64,000 nucleotides of DNA from Eublepharis macularius (Eukaryota > Chordata > Lepidosauria > Squamata > Eublepharidae), in assembly GCF_028583425.1 (NCBI RefSeq), contig NC_072793.1:65663028-65727027 (forward strand). The letters run 5' to 3'. The translations under genes and the position numbers were made by a program. Shown in pieces: positions 1 through 10,387 of this stretch; the stretch's first letter is position 1; every line of letters begins with the position of its first letter. The notes beneath the pieces are model-generated. The model searched no databases and was not told where the DNA came from. It was given only the letters and a program-made list of their open reading frames with translations.

Positions 1-1379
1 GACCATTTTCTCCGAGGGCAACCCACTGTGTTCCACCACCTCTTTTCCCAGAAAAAAAGCCCTGCTAGTACTACAATGTGGATGCACTCCTAGGTGGGTG
101 TGACATGAGGCATCCTTGCAATTCTGATACCCCGTTACTTGCATTGTAGAGGAATGTGGTGCCATCACAGTGGCAGCAACAACATTAGCTCAGTCCTTGG
201 CATCGCTATGTTGTTCCAGCCAGGCAAGGAATAATTTAGCAATTGTTTTTAGTGGAAATGCAGCAGGCACTAGAACAGATATGTTCTTTGTATGTTTTTA
301 GCCTTATTTATACACCCCAAATGTTGCTGCAATGAACTTCAACTTAGTTAATTATCCTTAGATGCCTAAACTGAAGTCTGGATTCCTCCTGACCCAAATG
401 GCCAGGGTGGCAGTTATTGATACTGAATAGGCAAAGCAAAGCACATAACATGGAGTGGGTGGGAGTGCTAAAAAATCTTTAAAAGAGGACACTGGCTTGG
501 CTTTTTTCTCTAATGGTTATTTTAAGAGTTCCAGATCCCTTCAGCTCTTATACCTGTCCTTGGAAGCATATGGTTTCAAACAGTTCTGAAAATCAAGTCC
601 TCAGGGGCAGCTGTGAAATTTCTCAGCAAAATGGGTTAAATTGAGGTGAAAGAGAGGCTTGGTATATAGGGCTTAGTATCTTCCCATTCAGCTACCTTTG
701 TTAACTCCTCAGAATTTACATCTTGCTACAGGACTTATTCCTATAATCCTTTTCTGCCTTGTATCCAGAAGGTAGGTATTGTAGCAGTATTTCTCCTACA
801 ACTGCAGGTTAACAATTACTATTTTTGGTTGCCCAAGGATACTGGGAACAAGCTTTCAATTGAGTCTCACACAATCTGCAATATGGTGGCTCGAGGACCT
901 TTGACTGCTCTTTTCCCTGTGCCTTTTCTGTATCTTTTCAGTAGTTTTCTATCCCTCTAGGGGCAATAGGAGATTGCTTCTACCATTGCAGAAAATGGTT
1001 CTTCACAAGAAGAGATACCTGCCATGGTTGGGATTTGGTGATGACGGTGTACTGCCCACCTCTCTCCTGCTAGATAGAGCTGGGATAGAAATACATGATG
1101 TGGACTACAAGGGTGAGGCATACAGTCACAAAGCAAAAACTTTTGCTTGGAAGCTGCCTTTCAAGAGAGTTGGTGTTGCATACAACCCACTCCATGGCGG
1201 TCTTATCCTTTATATAAGACCTCACCCTCCTATACTCAACAGTCTGTAGTCCCAGGACCCACCTTGAACTTCTGCAACATGGGAGCCACTTCTCATTACA
1301 ATTTATATGTACTTACACTAGGTTCTACTCTCATCTTGAACCTCTGTTCCATTCTGCAGCTCGCATAGGCTCTCTCCCC

Positions 1380-2090
1380 CCCTTTAAAGGATTTATATCC
1401 CACCTTTCCTTGTGCCTGATGACAGCTTACAAATAACCCCCTCCCCAAGAGATACCTGCAGGTTATACCGCTAAAAAAGCCCTGGCAAATAACTAGCCGT
1501 AGCCTTGTAATGCCTCCTAAAAACTTCTAAAGGTGGTGCCCCAGCTTCTCAGGAAGTCCGTTCCATAAAGGGAGAAGGCACAGACTCTGATTAATGCTAG
1601 ATGGGCTACTTTAAATGGAGGAATGGCCCCATTTGACTAGGTGACATAGTCAAGTATAGAAGGAGATGGTCCTTTAGATATGTGGGCCCTAGACCATGGA
1701 GTGCTTTAAAGGTCCTAGCTAGTACTTTAAATTAGACTTGGAAACCAATTGGCAACCAATGTAGCTGTATTAAGGTGTGTTCGCCTTGGCCCTGACAATA
1801 ATTGGGCTGACATATTCTGAACCAACTGAAGTTTCCTGGTTGTCTTCAAGGACAATCCAATGAAGAGTGCATTACAATAATCCAATCATGAGGTTACAAA
1901 AGCATGAATATGTATGGCCAGATCAGCTGAGTTGAGTTGGTGAACTAGATGCACATGATAGAAGGCACTCTTGGCCATTAAACCAACCTGCTTTCCAAAC
2001 AGCATGATTGGGTCCATAAGCGCCTGTAAGTTCTTAACCTGTTCTGCAAGGCAAGTGGGAAACATCAGCCTTTCACAAAGGAACCTTTCT
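1380..2090 (+). repeat. LINE-derived interspersed repeat, degraded copy
   Basis: The stretch starts with a TTATATCCCACCTTTCC box and runs through phrases characteristic of a very common reptile repeat (a GTGCTTTAAAGGTC-type block, GCAACCAATGTAGC, CATTACAATAATCCAATC). The same family recurs at 29380-29700 and probably at 40140-40330. Its exact class is uncertain to me; open frames in it are incidental. Confidence 0.55.
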
Positions 2091-4611
2091 TGTTTATTTG
2101 TTCACACGAGAGACAATGCAATAGGATTGCCAGTTTTTCAGCCAGCCCTTTTAGCTTTCCTATCAGCAGTGTCTCTATAACAAGCCTTTGTGAAACGGGC
2201 AGCGGCGAGCCAAGTTGGTTTATTTTCCCAGTCTGTATGCAGCTCTACTGACCTATCTTATGTCAGATTGTGATGCATTCATGATGACCTACCAATGGAA
2301 GGCCAATGCTCTACATTATTTAACCTTGACCAGCTACTTCTCTCTCAAGTTTGAGTTCCATTTTTGCAATTATTAATGCAGATGAGAATCTCTTCTCACT
2401 CACAGCTGCGTATAACAATGTGGACATATTCTCTCCTTAGACTATCCTGATGATTGTATGTCGGAATGCTAAAATAAATTATGGGGCATCTAATCCATTT
2501 GATATTTCACACTTCCGTGACCCCCCCCCCCCCGGACACTTTAAATTCGTAGGCACCTGAAACCAGATCCTGCATCAGTGCATAATTCATAGAAATCCAT
2601 AAAAAGCACAGAATGTACTACTGGGGGCAGAGTTCATCTTTCTGAATAATTTTGGCTTTCATTTTTCTAAATACCACATTTCTAGTATTCATGTGCATGA
2701 AAGTGTTCATGAAAGTATTAATGAAAGACTGTGGACAATGTCTCCTATGATCTTGAAAGCTAGAGATGTGTAGTGATTTCTAGTTTGTTTGTTTTTTAGT
2801 GCCCTGCATTACTTCCTGGCCCTGGAATACTCAGAATATGAAAACTGCAGAACAGATTACTCAGAATGGGAAACTGAGAATTTCCATTACTAATAAACAG
2901 AATTCTAGTTTTCTTGGTACATAATGTGGGTTGCTTGTGCGCAAAAGTGCTGTTATTTCCCTTGTATGCACAATCCTGCTTACAATACTCATTGAGCAGA
3001 GATCATTTCCAACTGAGCATACACATTCAGCTTTGGGGACAGTGGAAGTATGCAGAAAGATTCTCCAGCACTCTTCATGTGCTGATTGTCCTTGAACATC
3101 TGTAAATTTTTATTACTTGCCCCAGGTTGGTTCAACATCCTGATTTTCATGTAAGACAAATCATAACACAATTATTTATGATGGCAAGGATGGCATTTCC
3201 TCCTATTACTTGGGTTTTAGCATCATGAGGGTCCACAAACACACCCAGCAGAGTCTAGGAGCTGCTGCTGGACTTGAGTCTGGGAAACCCATCTTCCAGC
3301 CACAGCTATATCTCAGCTTCAGTTTTCATCTGTGCCGTAATTAATGCAATGACTTATCTCACTGATTGTGTGGCTGAGCACAATAACAATCCAAAGGGAA
3401 TGGAAGGTATTCTGTACATGGTAAAAAATAGCAATTTACAGTATAATCCTAATTGTACTAAATGAGGCTTACTCCCAGGAAAGCATTCTTAAGATGGCAG
3501 GTCATCCTAGATCTACATGGTACAGCTTTTCCACAGCTGCCACTCCAGATCTGAGGAAAATGCTTGGTTTACAAAGGCAGCCAGCGCTGTCGTCGTATTT
3601 GCCACGGCACCCGTGCTGAACAGCTGCTTCTGTTGGACTGGAGAAGCTTTTCTTTGCTTTCAAATAACTCCTCTTGGCGAATAATTGCAGTAGCGTGTAG
3701 CAGGTTAAAACCATCCCAGTGCCAAAGCTGCTGCTGCTGCTTAAAGGCAAGCAATCATAAGGTTGTCATGGTTTTGAATCAGGGCTGTCAGCTCTTTGGC
3801 CCAGAGGCCCCATCTGATGTGGCTAAACTGCCTCTCTGGCTCGGCGAACCCTGTCATTGGCTCAGCCAGGTTTGGCTTTGGGAACTAGATTGCTAATGCA
3901 AAGGGATGGAAGAGGATTTCAAAGGCTCTAAAATGCCAGTCCCACTTTCCATGCTTTCTCGGCTGGCATCCACCCTCCCCAATTTTCAGTCATCTGCATG
4001 CTTAATTCTAAAGCCTTGGATATTTTTGGATTTAGTGAGTCTCATGCACATTTATGAGCAACAAACAATAGGCAAGAACCCCCCAAAGGTCTAATTGCTG
4101 AAAGCTACTTCAGTTATGGGATTAGATACTTTTGTGGTCACTGACAGAAGCCTGGATTACCCTGATGCAGGAATACTTTTATAATGTTTATTTTAAAAAC
4201 AGAGCTGAGCTGGATATAGTTATTCCAAATATTTATCGGTCACCAATGACTGCTTCATACATATCAGCTTTCGTAGATGGCTGTATGGAAGACAAGTAAA
4301 CAGCGGAAGTGACAGGAGTGTCTAAATACATGAACATACATCTTGAAATCATGATGGGCTGCAGCTTTCAAATGCACAGCAAAATAGCCAGTTTGATTAG
4401 GACCCCTTTTCTTGCTACAAATGGAGTGTTTAATTGTATCCAAGGGAGCCACAGGCATGAGAAGGCTAAGGAGAATCCAAACTACATGCACTTTTTCTAA
4501 TACAGTTAAGAAATCCTTGATTAAGAGTCTTTGGGGAGCTCAAAATATGTTGGTTATTTTATAGAAAGAGCCTTTTAAAGAAAATTTTGAAAACTGGTGA
4601 GATATAGCTGT

Positions 4612-4786
4612 TAGGGTTGCCAGCTCCAAGTTGGGAAATTCCTGGAGATCTGGGGGTGAAAACTGGAGAAACATGGAGAAAGTGGGGGTTGGGGAGGAAA
4701 AGGACCTTGGCATGGCATAATTCCATAGAGTCCACCCCTGTAATTCCGGGAGATCTCCAGCCACTATCTGGAGGCTGGCAACCCTA
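4612..4786. mobile_element. hAT-type non-autonomous element, GTTGCCAGC family, copy 1
   Basis: The termini are TAGGGTTGCCAGC and GCTGGCAACCCTA, a 13-bp terminal inverted repeat. The interior matches the better-preserved copy at 35336-35564 (GGGAAATTCCTGGAGATCTG, CATAGAGTCCACCC). No clear target duplication survives here. It lies only 10 bp from the next hAT element. Confidence 0.7.
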
Positions 4787-4796
4787 GGTGTAGTGG

Positions 4797-5280
4797 CAGG
4801 GCTGGATCTATGGTAGCCAGCGCCCAGGGCAACCAAAGACTGGCTGTGATGTCATCACGCAGGGCAGTGCGTGCCGCCCTGCAGCAAGCCGGCTGTCCCG
4901 GCGCGATGCAGAGCTGGCGGTGGCAACAGCGCAAGTGGCTGGGAGGCCGCCCACGCCATTTGCCTGCCGGCTTGCCACGCGCCCCCTGTCCTGCAGAGCA
5001 GGTGAATGGTACGGGTGGCCTCCCAGCCACCTGCACTGCCTTTTGCCTGCCCCACAGGACAGGGGGTGCACAGCAAGCTGGCCGTCCCCCATCCTGCGGG
5101 GCAGGCAAATGGTGTGGGTGGCCTCCCAGCCACCAGCGCTGCCTTTTGCCTGCCCCGGCAAGCACACCCCGTCCTGCCACCTACGCACTCCCAGGGCTGG
5201 CAGCTGCGCCTGGCGCCCCCTCTTTAGCGGCGCTGGGGGCAGACTACCCCCCCCCCCGCTCCCCCATTGATCCAGCCCTG
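4797..5280. mobile_element. GC-rich hAT-type element (CAGGGCTGGATC family), copy 1
   Basis: This 484-bp element has termini CAGGGCTGGATCTATGG and, inverted, CAGGGCTGGATCAATGG. It is flanked by a perfect 8-bp target duplication TGTAGTGG (4789-4796 and 5281-5288), the hAT hallmark. It is very GC- and CpG-rich, with internal repeats of a GGTGGCCTCCCAGCCACC-type unit, so several long but meaningless open frames overlap on both strands. No transposase is encoded. Confidence 0.85.
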
Positions 5281-5374
5281 TGTAGTGGATAGAATGGGTC
5301 AGGGAGGCCTTGAATCAAATACCCATTTAGCTATGCAAACTCATGGCCTGGCCTTGTCCTAGTTGTTGTCTCTT

Positions 5375-5578
5375 AGAGCCAAGCTACAAGTGACGCCTGA
5401 CACAGGTTGGACACTTGTCAGCTTCCCTCAAGTTTTGATGGGAAATGTAGGCATCCTGGCCTTGCAGCTGTAATGGAGAGCCAAGCTGTAAAACCAGGAT
5501 GCCTACATTTCCCATCAAAACTTGAGGGAAGCTGACAAGTGTCCAACCTGTGTCAGGCGTCACTTGTAGCTTGGCTCT
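5375..5578. mobile_element. Perfect 85-bp inverted-repeat foldback element
   Basis: The arms 5375-5459 and 5494-5578 are exact reverse complements by eye (85 of 85), with a 34-bp spacer that itself contains a third GAGCCAAGCT copy. Termini are AGAGCCAAGCTACAAGTGAC. The same terminus recurs at 22701-22720, which indicates a family of palindromic miniature elements. No target duplication is clear. Confidence 0.85.
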
Positions 5579-6511
5579 CAGCCTAACCAACCTTGGAGGA
5601 GTGCTGTGAATATATAATGTGGTAACCTCATGTAGCTGCTTGAAAGAAGAACTTGTTACAAACATGATGATAATTTATCTCCATCAATTCTACCAGATTG
5701 TAAGTGGTGCAGTTTTGTTTCCTCATGTAGCAAGGTAGACACTTGTGTGTTCACATGTGATGCACATGGCTTTATAGTCTCCCAATATTATCTGCACAAT
5801 AAAATTGTTGCAGCCAATAGGCATCAAATGTCTACTAGCAATAATTATCAAACTGTACTACCATTTATTTCTATACCTTGTGCCATGTATACTTCGTAAG
5901 TATTGCATAAATGAATACTCCCTCCTGCTTTGTATTCCTTGTGAAGTTTTCAGTATACTTGTCTTTGCAAAAGTGATGGAGAAGAGCTGGCTTTCCATAT
6001 GACATAGGGGTTAATTTGTATCCCCAAAGAAGGATAAATATGAAAGGATGGGTGGCTGGCATTATATTGTGTTCTGAATGAAGATTAAAAGATGGTTGGT
6101 GCAAGCAAACCACAGCTCTATTTTCAATTGCATTGAATTCTGAATAGAAAAAGGTCTTCTCTGATGCTGTCCAAATACTGAATACAAGCTGTAAACATCC
6201 ATTGTGTGCTCCTCCTACCCTCTATTATAATGATGTAGCAGGACATATCATATAATCGCCGGCTCCCTCACTGAGGCTAGGATGCGTGGCCTTTGAACTT
6301 GCAGCAAAAACAAAATAAACATTTAGTGCTGTTCTAAAGTGAGTTACAATTAGGTTAAACAGATTCTGCACTCCAATTCTGCTTATTGCTGAGATTATAT
6401 AGCAGGGAATGTGAGCAAGGTTGGGAGCAAGCAAGCATGTATGTAGATGAAACCTGCTGAAGATAAATAAAGTGAGATAGGAGAAAGACCTTATGAAAGA
6501 TCCTGAGTCAC

Positions 6512-6745
6512 ATAATAATAACAAAAATGTCCTTATATACCGCCCTTCTGGACAGATTAGTGCCTACTCAGACTGGTGAACAAAGTCAGCATTATTATTA
6601 TCCCCCCAATACAGCTGGGGCAATGGGGCTGAGATGACTGGCTTACCCAAGGCCACCTGCAGAGCTCATGGCAGTAGTGGGAGTTGAACCAGCAGAGTGC
6701 TGATTCGCAACCCAACCACTAAACCACTATGCTACAGCAGCTCAC
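6512..6745 (-). mobile_element. tRNA-derived SINE (Sauria type), diverged
   Basis: On the plus strand it reads TATATACCGCCCTTCTGGAC, then CCAAGGCCACC, then GAACCAGCAGAG and ends AACCACTAAACCACTATGCT. This is the reverse complement of the SINE whose clean copy is at 28122-28385. An ATA-rich tail sits at its left end. Confidence 0.7.
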
Positions 6746-6914
6746 ATCTTCCTGTGGCACTGTCCTTCAGGCTGCGCTTGGGGATTGAGAGTAAAACATG
6801 AGTGAGAGATCAGGCAGGCCTAGGAGGAAACTGGATGAACACTGCGGCTTACAACATGGGGCTTCTGAGTTTGGGAAAAATTTGTGTGTAGTTGTACTGT
6901 AAGAAGAGACATGT

Positions 6915-7005
6915 ATAGTCAGATCTTACTCATGTTTCCTTGGAACTACATCTCACTGAAATGACCAACGCTTGTTCCCAAGTAAGTGTGCCTAAGATTG
7001 CAGTG
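6915..7005. repeat. Degraded CAGTGCAATCCTA-type miniature palindromic element
   Basis: The sequence has a CTTACTCATGTTTCC segment and closes CTAAGATTGCAGTG, the worn form of the 88-bp palindrome at 56310-56397. Other worn copies are near 3428-3494 and 19438-19530. Confidence 0.5.
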
Positions 7006-7089
7006 TCAGATCATAAATTTTTAAAAAGAGGTTGACTGTTTCATGAAGAACATGCAACTGCTCTTCAAACACACCCATATATATGAGTG

Positions 7090-7923
7090 TGAGCATGTAC
7101 AGGATTTCTTTTTTTAATCATGTGGAATTTCATCACTGTTGAATCACAAGGCCGCTAGATGCATGGTGCACTGCCCGGTCATCACAGCAATCAGCTGGTT
7201 CATGGAAGCAGGACCCAAAATTCATGCTGAGAAGACCCAATGCATGGCTTGTTTCTCATTACATATCTTGATTAACTATGCTGGAGGTTGGGAAATTTTA
7301 GATTCGTAAAAGGCACTTAAAATCATAATATAAATTAACTCTGGAGTCTTCTTGTGCAAACTGAGATGTGAAACAAAGCATAAGGGGAATTTGAAAACTG
7401 AGCCAGAGAGGTGAGGAACTATTTCATCCACCATGGAATGGAACAGTGCAGTCCAAAGAAGGTCTAATGTCTCCTAAGATGATTGATTTTCCCATTTCCA
7501 ATTGTAGTGCACAGTAGTTGAACTTACTAGATCGATGTGGCTTTTTAACAGGCCTCCATACTCGTCATCTCATTTCCTCTCAACCCTCTTTGCATCTACT
7601 TGTGTCTATGGATTGCCTCTGGTAGATACAATAAGTCTTTGCATATGGAGAAAAATGCACCACCATGACACACTCTTGCAGCTGAGGTGTAGATCAAAGC
7701 TACACAAAACAAGACTCTTCTGTACAATGTGGGATAAGAAGTATCTATCAGTCATTTGCTGACCATCTCCGCTCTTGTAGTTTCCTGAAAGAGGTCTAAC
7801 TCTTCTGTGAGGTTTACACTGAAGAAGTGTTTATCTATAGCATACGTAGGGGTTTCTCCCCTTGCAGCAAAGGACAATAGCATTTTTTCCCAAAGTGAAG
7901 CAATTAAGTAGGATTAACTTTTT
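7090..7923 (-). other. SH3RF2: Probable SH3RF2 3' UTR (boundary uncertain)
   Basis: This stretch follows the stop codon on the minus strand and contains no recognisable repeat or coding sequence. An ATTAAA hexamer lies at 7113-7118 on the minus strand. It is followed within about 30-50 nt by a GU-rich stretch (TGGGTGTGTTTG, about 7067-7078), the usual layout of a cleavage and polyadenylation site. A canonical AATAAA much farther down (5863-5868) is an alternative end. Confidence 0.4.
7113..7118 (-). promoter_or_regulatory. Candidate polyadenylation signal ATTAAA
   Basis: This is the minus-strand hexamer ATTAAA about 800 nt beyond the SH3RF2 stop, with a GU-rich element downstream. It is the commonest variant of AATAAA. 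The position is plausible, but the hexamer is frequent by chance in AT-rich DNA. Confidence 0.3.
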
Positions 7924-8223
7924 TCAGTTTTCAGAGATGTTGTTATAACTCTTTTTTGTAGGAAAGGTCAGGTGACCTCCTTGGCTAGAAAGGTCCAGTG
8001 ATGCGGTCTTGGGATGTAGCATCCTTCTTTGATGAACTGGACTAGAGCTAATGCGGTGGGAATAGAGAGCTGATGCATCATGGCCCTTGGCTGCTTCCGT
8101 CTGTGTGGTGTCAATAGCTCCTCCTTGCTCACTCTTGCCGTTGGGCAGGCTGGGTGAAAGCTGAGAGCTGTGTCTCTTGGATGGTGGAGGGCTGTAGTTC
8201 TGAAACCTCACTGTTTTCACTTG
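7924..8223 (-). CDS. SH3RF2: SH3RF2 last coding exon with PP1-docking motif
   Basis: This 300-nt exon encodes 99 residues and a TGA stop at 7924-7926. It opens QVKTVRFQNYSPPPSK, nearly identical to mammals. KTVRF is an RVxF-type docking motif for protein phosphatase 1, the feature that gave SH3RF2 its alias PPP1R39. The acceptor is CTATTTCAG with phase 0. After the motif the tail diverges and ends KSYNNISEN, somewhat longer than the mammalian terminus (FPSK). An open frame runs a few codons upstream of the acceptor but is intronic. Confidence 0.96.
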   Translation of the reverse strand, partial: QVKTVRFQNYSPPPSKRHSSQLSPSLPNGKSEQGGAIDTTQTEAAKGHDASALYSHRISSSPVHQRRMLHPKTASLDLSSQGGHLTFPTKKSYNNISEN

Positions 8224-8489
8224 CTGAAATAGAGCACAAATCAAGAGTCATAGATGGCAGACAATCGGCAGCACTGTTTTGTCTGCATGCTGACACAACA
8301 AAACCAAAATTCGATGGTGAGCTTGCCTAGCAATGAACTAGAAAAGCAAGTTTTCTTTCTCTGCCCCCTCCAAATTGAAAGGAGGTTTGGGGAATGGCAC
8401 TTTGAGCAACATTTGAAAAAGAAGTTAGTGCAAATACGGGTTCTAGTTATACTTATAAAACTGTGCTGTGGTGGAAATAATTTAACAAG

Positions 8490-8875
8490 TAGAGCACAGT
8501 TCTGCAAGTTATTTGTCCAACATTGTTTGTCAAGGCTCCAAAACTCTGGAACTCTCTCCCTCAAGGATACTCATCTGTCCCCTTCTGTAGCTGCCTTTCA
8601 CCAGCAGGTAAAGACTTTTTTGTTTCATTTGGTGTTCCCTTAGTGATCCCTCCTTCTTGTCCTGTGTTTTAATTGTTGTTTTTATGTTTTTTGCACATGA
8701 ATTTTAGCTTTGGTTTTAATAGTTTTAATGGTGTGTTTTTGTTTTGTTTTAATAGTTTGTAGACTGACTTTTTATTATGCATATTTTTAAAGTTTTTAGC
8801 TGCTTTGGTTGTCCTGATAAGGACCGAAAGGTGCTGTGTATTTTGTAAATAAATAAAAGCAGGTAGCCCCTAGCT
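8490..8875 (+). mobile_element. L2-type LINE 3' end
   Basis: A short coding remnant reads as the end of an L2 ORF2 (NSGTLSLKD, then VAAFHQQVKTFLFHLVF; compare the usual LWNSLP..FR..LKTFLF motif). It is followed by a TTTTAAT-rich 3' region and the sequence GTCCTGATAAGGACCGAAAGG before an AATAAATAAA end. Confidence 0.65.
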
Positions 8876-9097
8876 TAAATCTCACATTTTCCTCAAATTT
8901 GATAGGTATTTATTTATTTAATATATTTATACACCCATGTTTCTCCTGAGCATATCAGAACCCAAGGCAGGTAACAACAATGTAAAAATCCTTGCCTTAG
9001 ACAAGGAAGGTACTACTAACAGTAGACTCTGCTAGGAAGAGTGAAGCTCCCACAAGAAACATGCATGTGGAGGTGGTCCTTCAGCCTTAGGCAAGTC

Positions 9098-9281
9098 AAG
9101 AACATCCATGGTATAATGGTTAGCATGTTGGATTATGACCTGTGAGCCATAAATCCTGTTACATGACCTAGGGCTGGTCATAGCCTAATTGATTGGTAGC
9201 TATGAAGATTAAATGGAAAAGGGAGGAACTATCTACTCTGCCCTGAGCTCCTTGGAGGAAAGGCAGGATAAAAATACAAAA
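9098..9281 (+). mobile_element. tRNA-derived SINE, degraded
   Basis: A box-A-like start (TGGTATAATGGTTAGCATGT) and an end of CTGCCCTGAGCTCCTTGGAG followed by GATAAAAATAC fit an old Sauria-type SINE on the plus strand. Confidence 0.55.
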
Positions 9282-10034
9282 GATAGGCAGAAGTCTTTCG
9301 ACCTTTGCTCAGTCCCATCCACAAAAATTGGAATCATGCTGTCCAAGTTTCAAGGGCTGTGTTCAGAATTACTGTGACAATATATGTGAGGTGCTTGGAA
9401 CACTCGATATTCTTACATACATGCTTAGCAATGTGTTTCTTTTTATTTTTAGTTCTGCAATCTTTGTATTAAACTTCCTCCATTTCTTTTTTGTTCAAGA
9501 CTCTGAAAAGACTTATCCCAAGGCTTAACTTTCATGAATAAAAAGAATTTCTGCATCAGTTACTCTGGTCAGCTTCCAAGTTTTCTGTGGGAAGGATAAA
9601 ATCACTTCCACTGCCTCTGTATTTCCATTCTACTTCACCAACTATTTACCCACTGAGGCACGGATGATTTTTGTGTGTGTGGTGTGTGTTTGCCCTAGAT
9701 AACAGCTGGAGATAAAGAAACATCTGGTACACTGGAAGAGAGCCTTGTGAGTTGTATAACTAGTGATGCTGTGTTAATGAGAAACTAGGATGCCGCAATA
9801 CTCAAAAGGGCAATTCTTCTTGAGAAGTCATGAATGATGCAAACAGTGTACTATAGAGAGTCCCTGTAGAGTCCTGTTCTAAATCTTGGTGTAACTTTTA
9901 GATCTTTAGTGATTGCTCTCCACACCAACTCAACCAGGAGCTGCAGTTCTAATACAGTTTTCAAAGCTTTCCATGATCATAACATTTGACATGTCAACCC
10001 CCCCCCCCTTACAATATGTGGACCCCACAGTTAC

Positions 10035-10387
10035 CTTCTCAGTAGTGTTTCTGGAGGTGTCTGGCTTCACCAATATGGAGGGTGGAGCAGATGCAGGTGG
10101 CTTTAGAGTCAATTCGCCTTTTGTTGGCAATTCTTTGGTGTCTAGTACAGAACTGCACACAGAAGGAGCTCTGCTGCTTCCACTCCGGGGCACTATCACT
10201 AATGAAGAATCATGGGAGGAATTCAGCTTGGCTCCTGTATCAGCTGCGCCAGCTCCTCGGGGCAGAGTGGAGATATGTTGATATACTGGAGATTGCTGGG
10301 GTCGTAGTGGGGTGGCAGGAGTGCGCCTCAGGGAGCTGATGAATGGAATAAGAGTTCCAGGCTGCATAGGTTTCTGTAAAGATCCAT
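10035..10387 (-). CDS. SH3RF2: SH3RF2 coding exon (Pro/Ser-rich tail)
   Basis: This 353-nt exon (2 + 117 codons) encodes a disordered tail. It carries SSLRRTPATPLRPQQSPVYQ and the strongly conserved LKPPASAPPSILVKP block seen in mammalian SH3RF2, and ends NTTEK. The acceptor is CATCTCTGCAG and the donor AAG|GTAACT. The PPASAPPS stretch is a plausible SH3 or WW ligand, perhaps for intramolecular contact, which is inference only. Between the conserved start and end the sequence has diverged considerably, as expected for a disordered region. Confidence 0.95.

Larger units (their letters stand above)
1..7089. other. Region downstream of SH3RF2, no host gene recognised
   Basis: Apart from the repeats listed separately (1380-2090, 4612-4786, 4797-5280, 5375-5578, 6512-6745, 6915-7005) I see no gene. 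In mammals a convergent PLAC8L1 gene follows SH3RF2, but no Cys-rich PLAC8-type exon is evident here. Small open frames such as 974-1249 (+) lack similarity, splice context and codon structure. A run of about 13 C lies at 2521-2533. Confidence 0.6.
8224..10034 (-). other. SH3RF2: SH3RF2 intron between the last two coding exons
   Basis: This 1.8-kb GT-AG intron holds an L2-type LINE 3' end (8490-8875), a short LINE/SINE remnant with TTTATTTA tail (about 8900-8985), a degraded plus-strand tRNA-SINE (9098-9281) and a GT-rich patch near 9670-9695. Nothing else is recognisable. Confidence 0.9.

Noticed and set aside
974..1249. 91-codon plus-strand open frame (MLLPLQKMVLHKK...)
   Set aside because: No recognisable domain, no splice signals or neighbours consistent with a gene, and length expected by chance.
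4764..5292. Overlapping GC-rich frames of 90-160 codons on both strands
   Set aside because: They lie in a hAT-type element with defined ends and 8-bp duplication; there is no domain and the frames follow composition.
1..7089. Search for PLAC8L1 or LARS1 exons expected downstream of SH3RF2 by mammalian synteny
   Set aside because: No Cys-rich PLAC8-type or tRNA-synthetase-like exon could be read on either strand.
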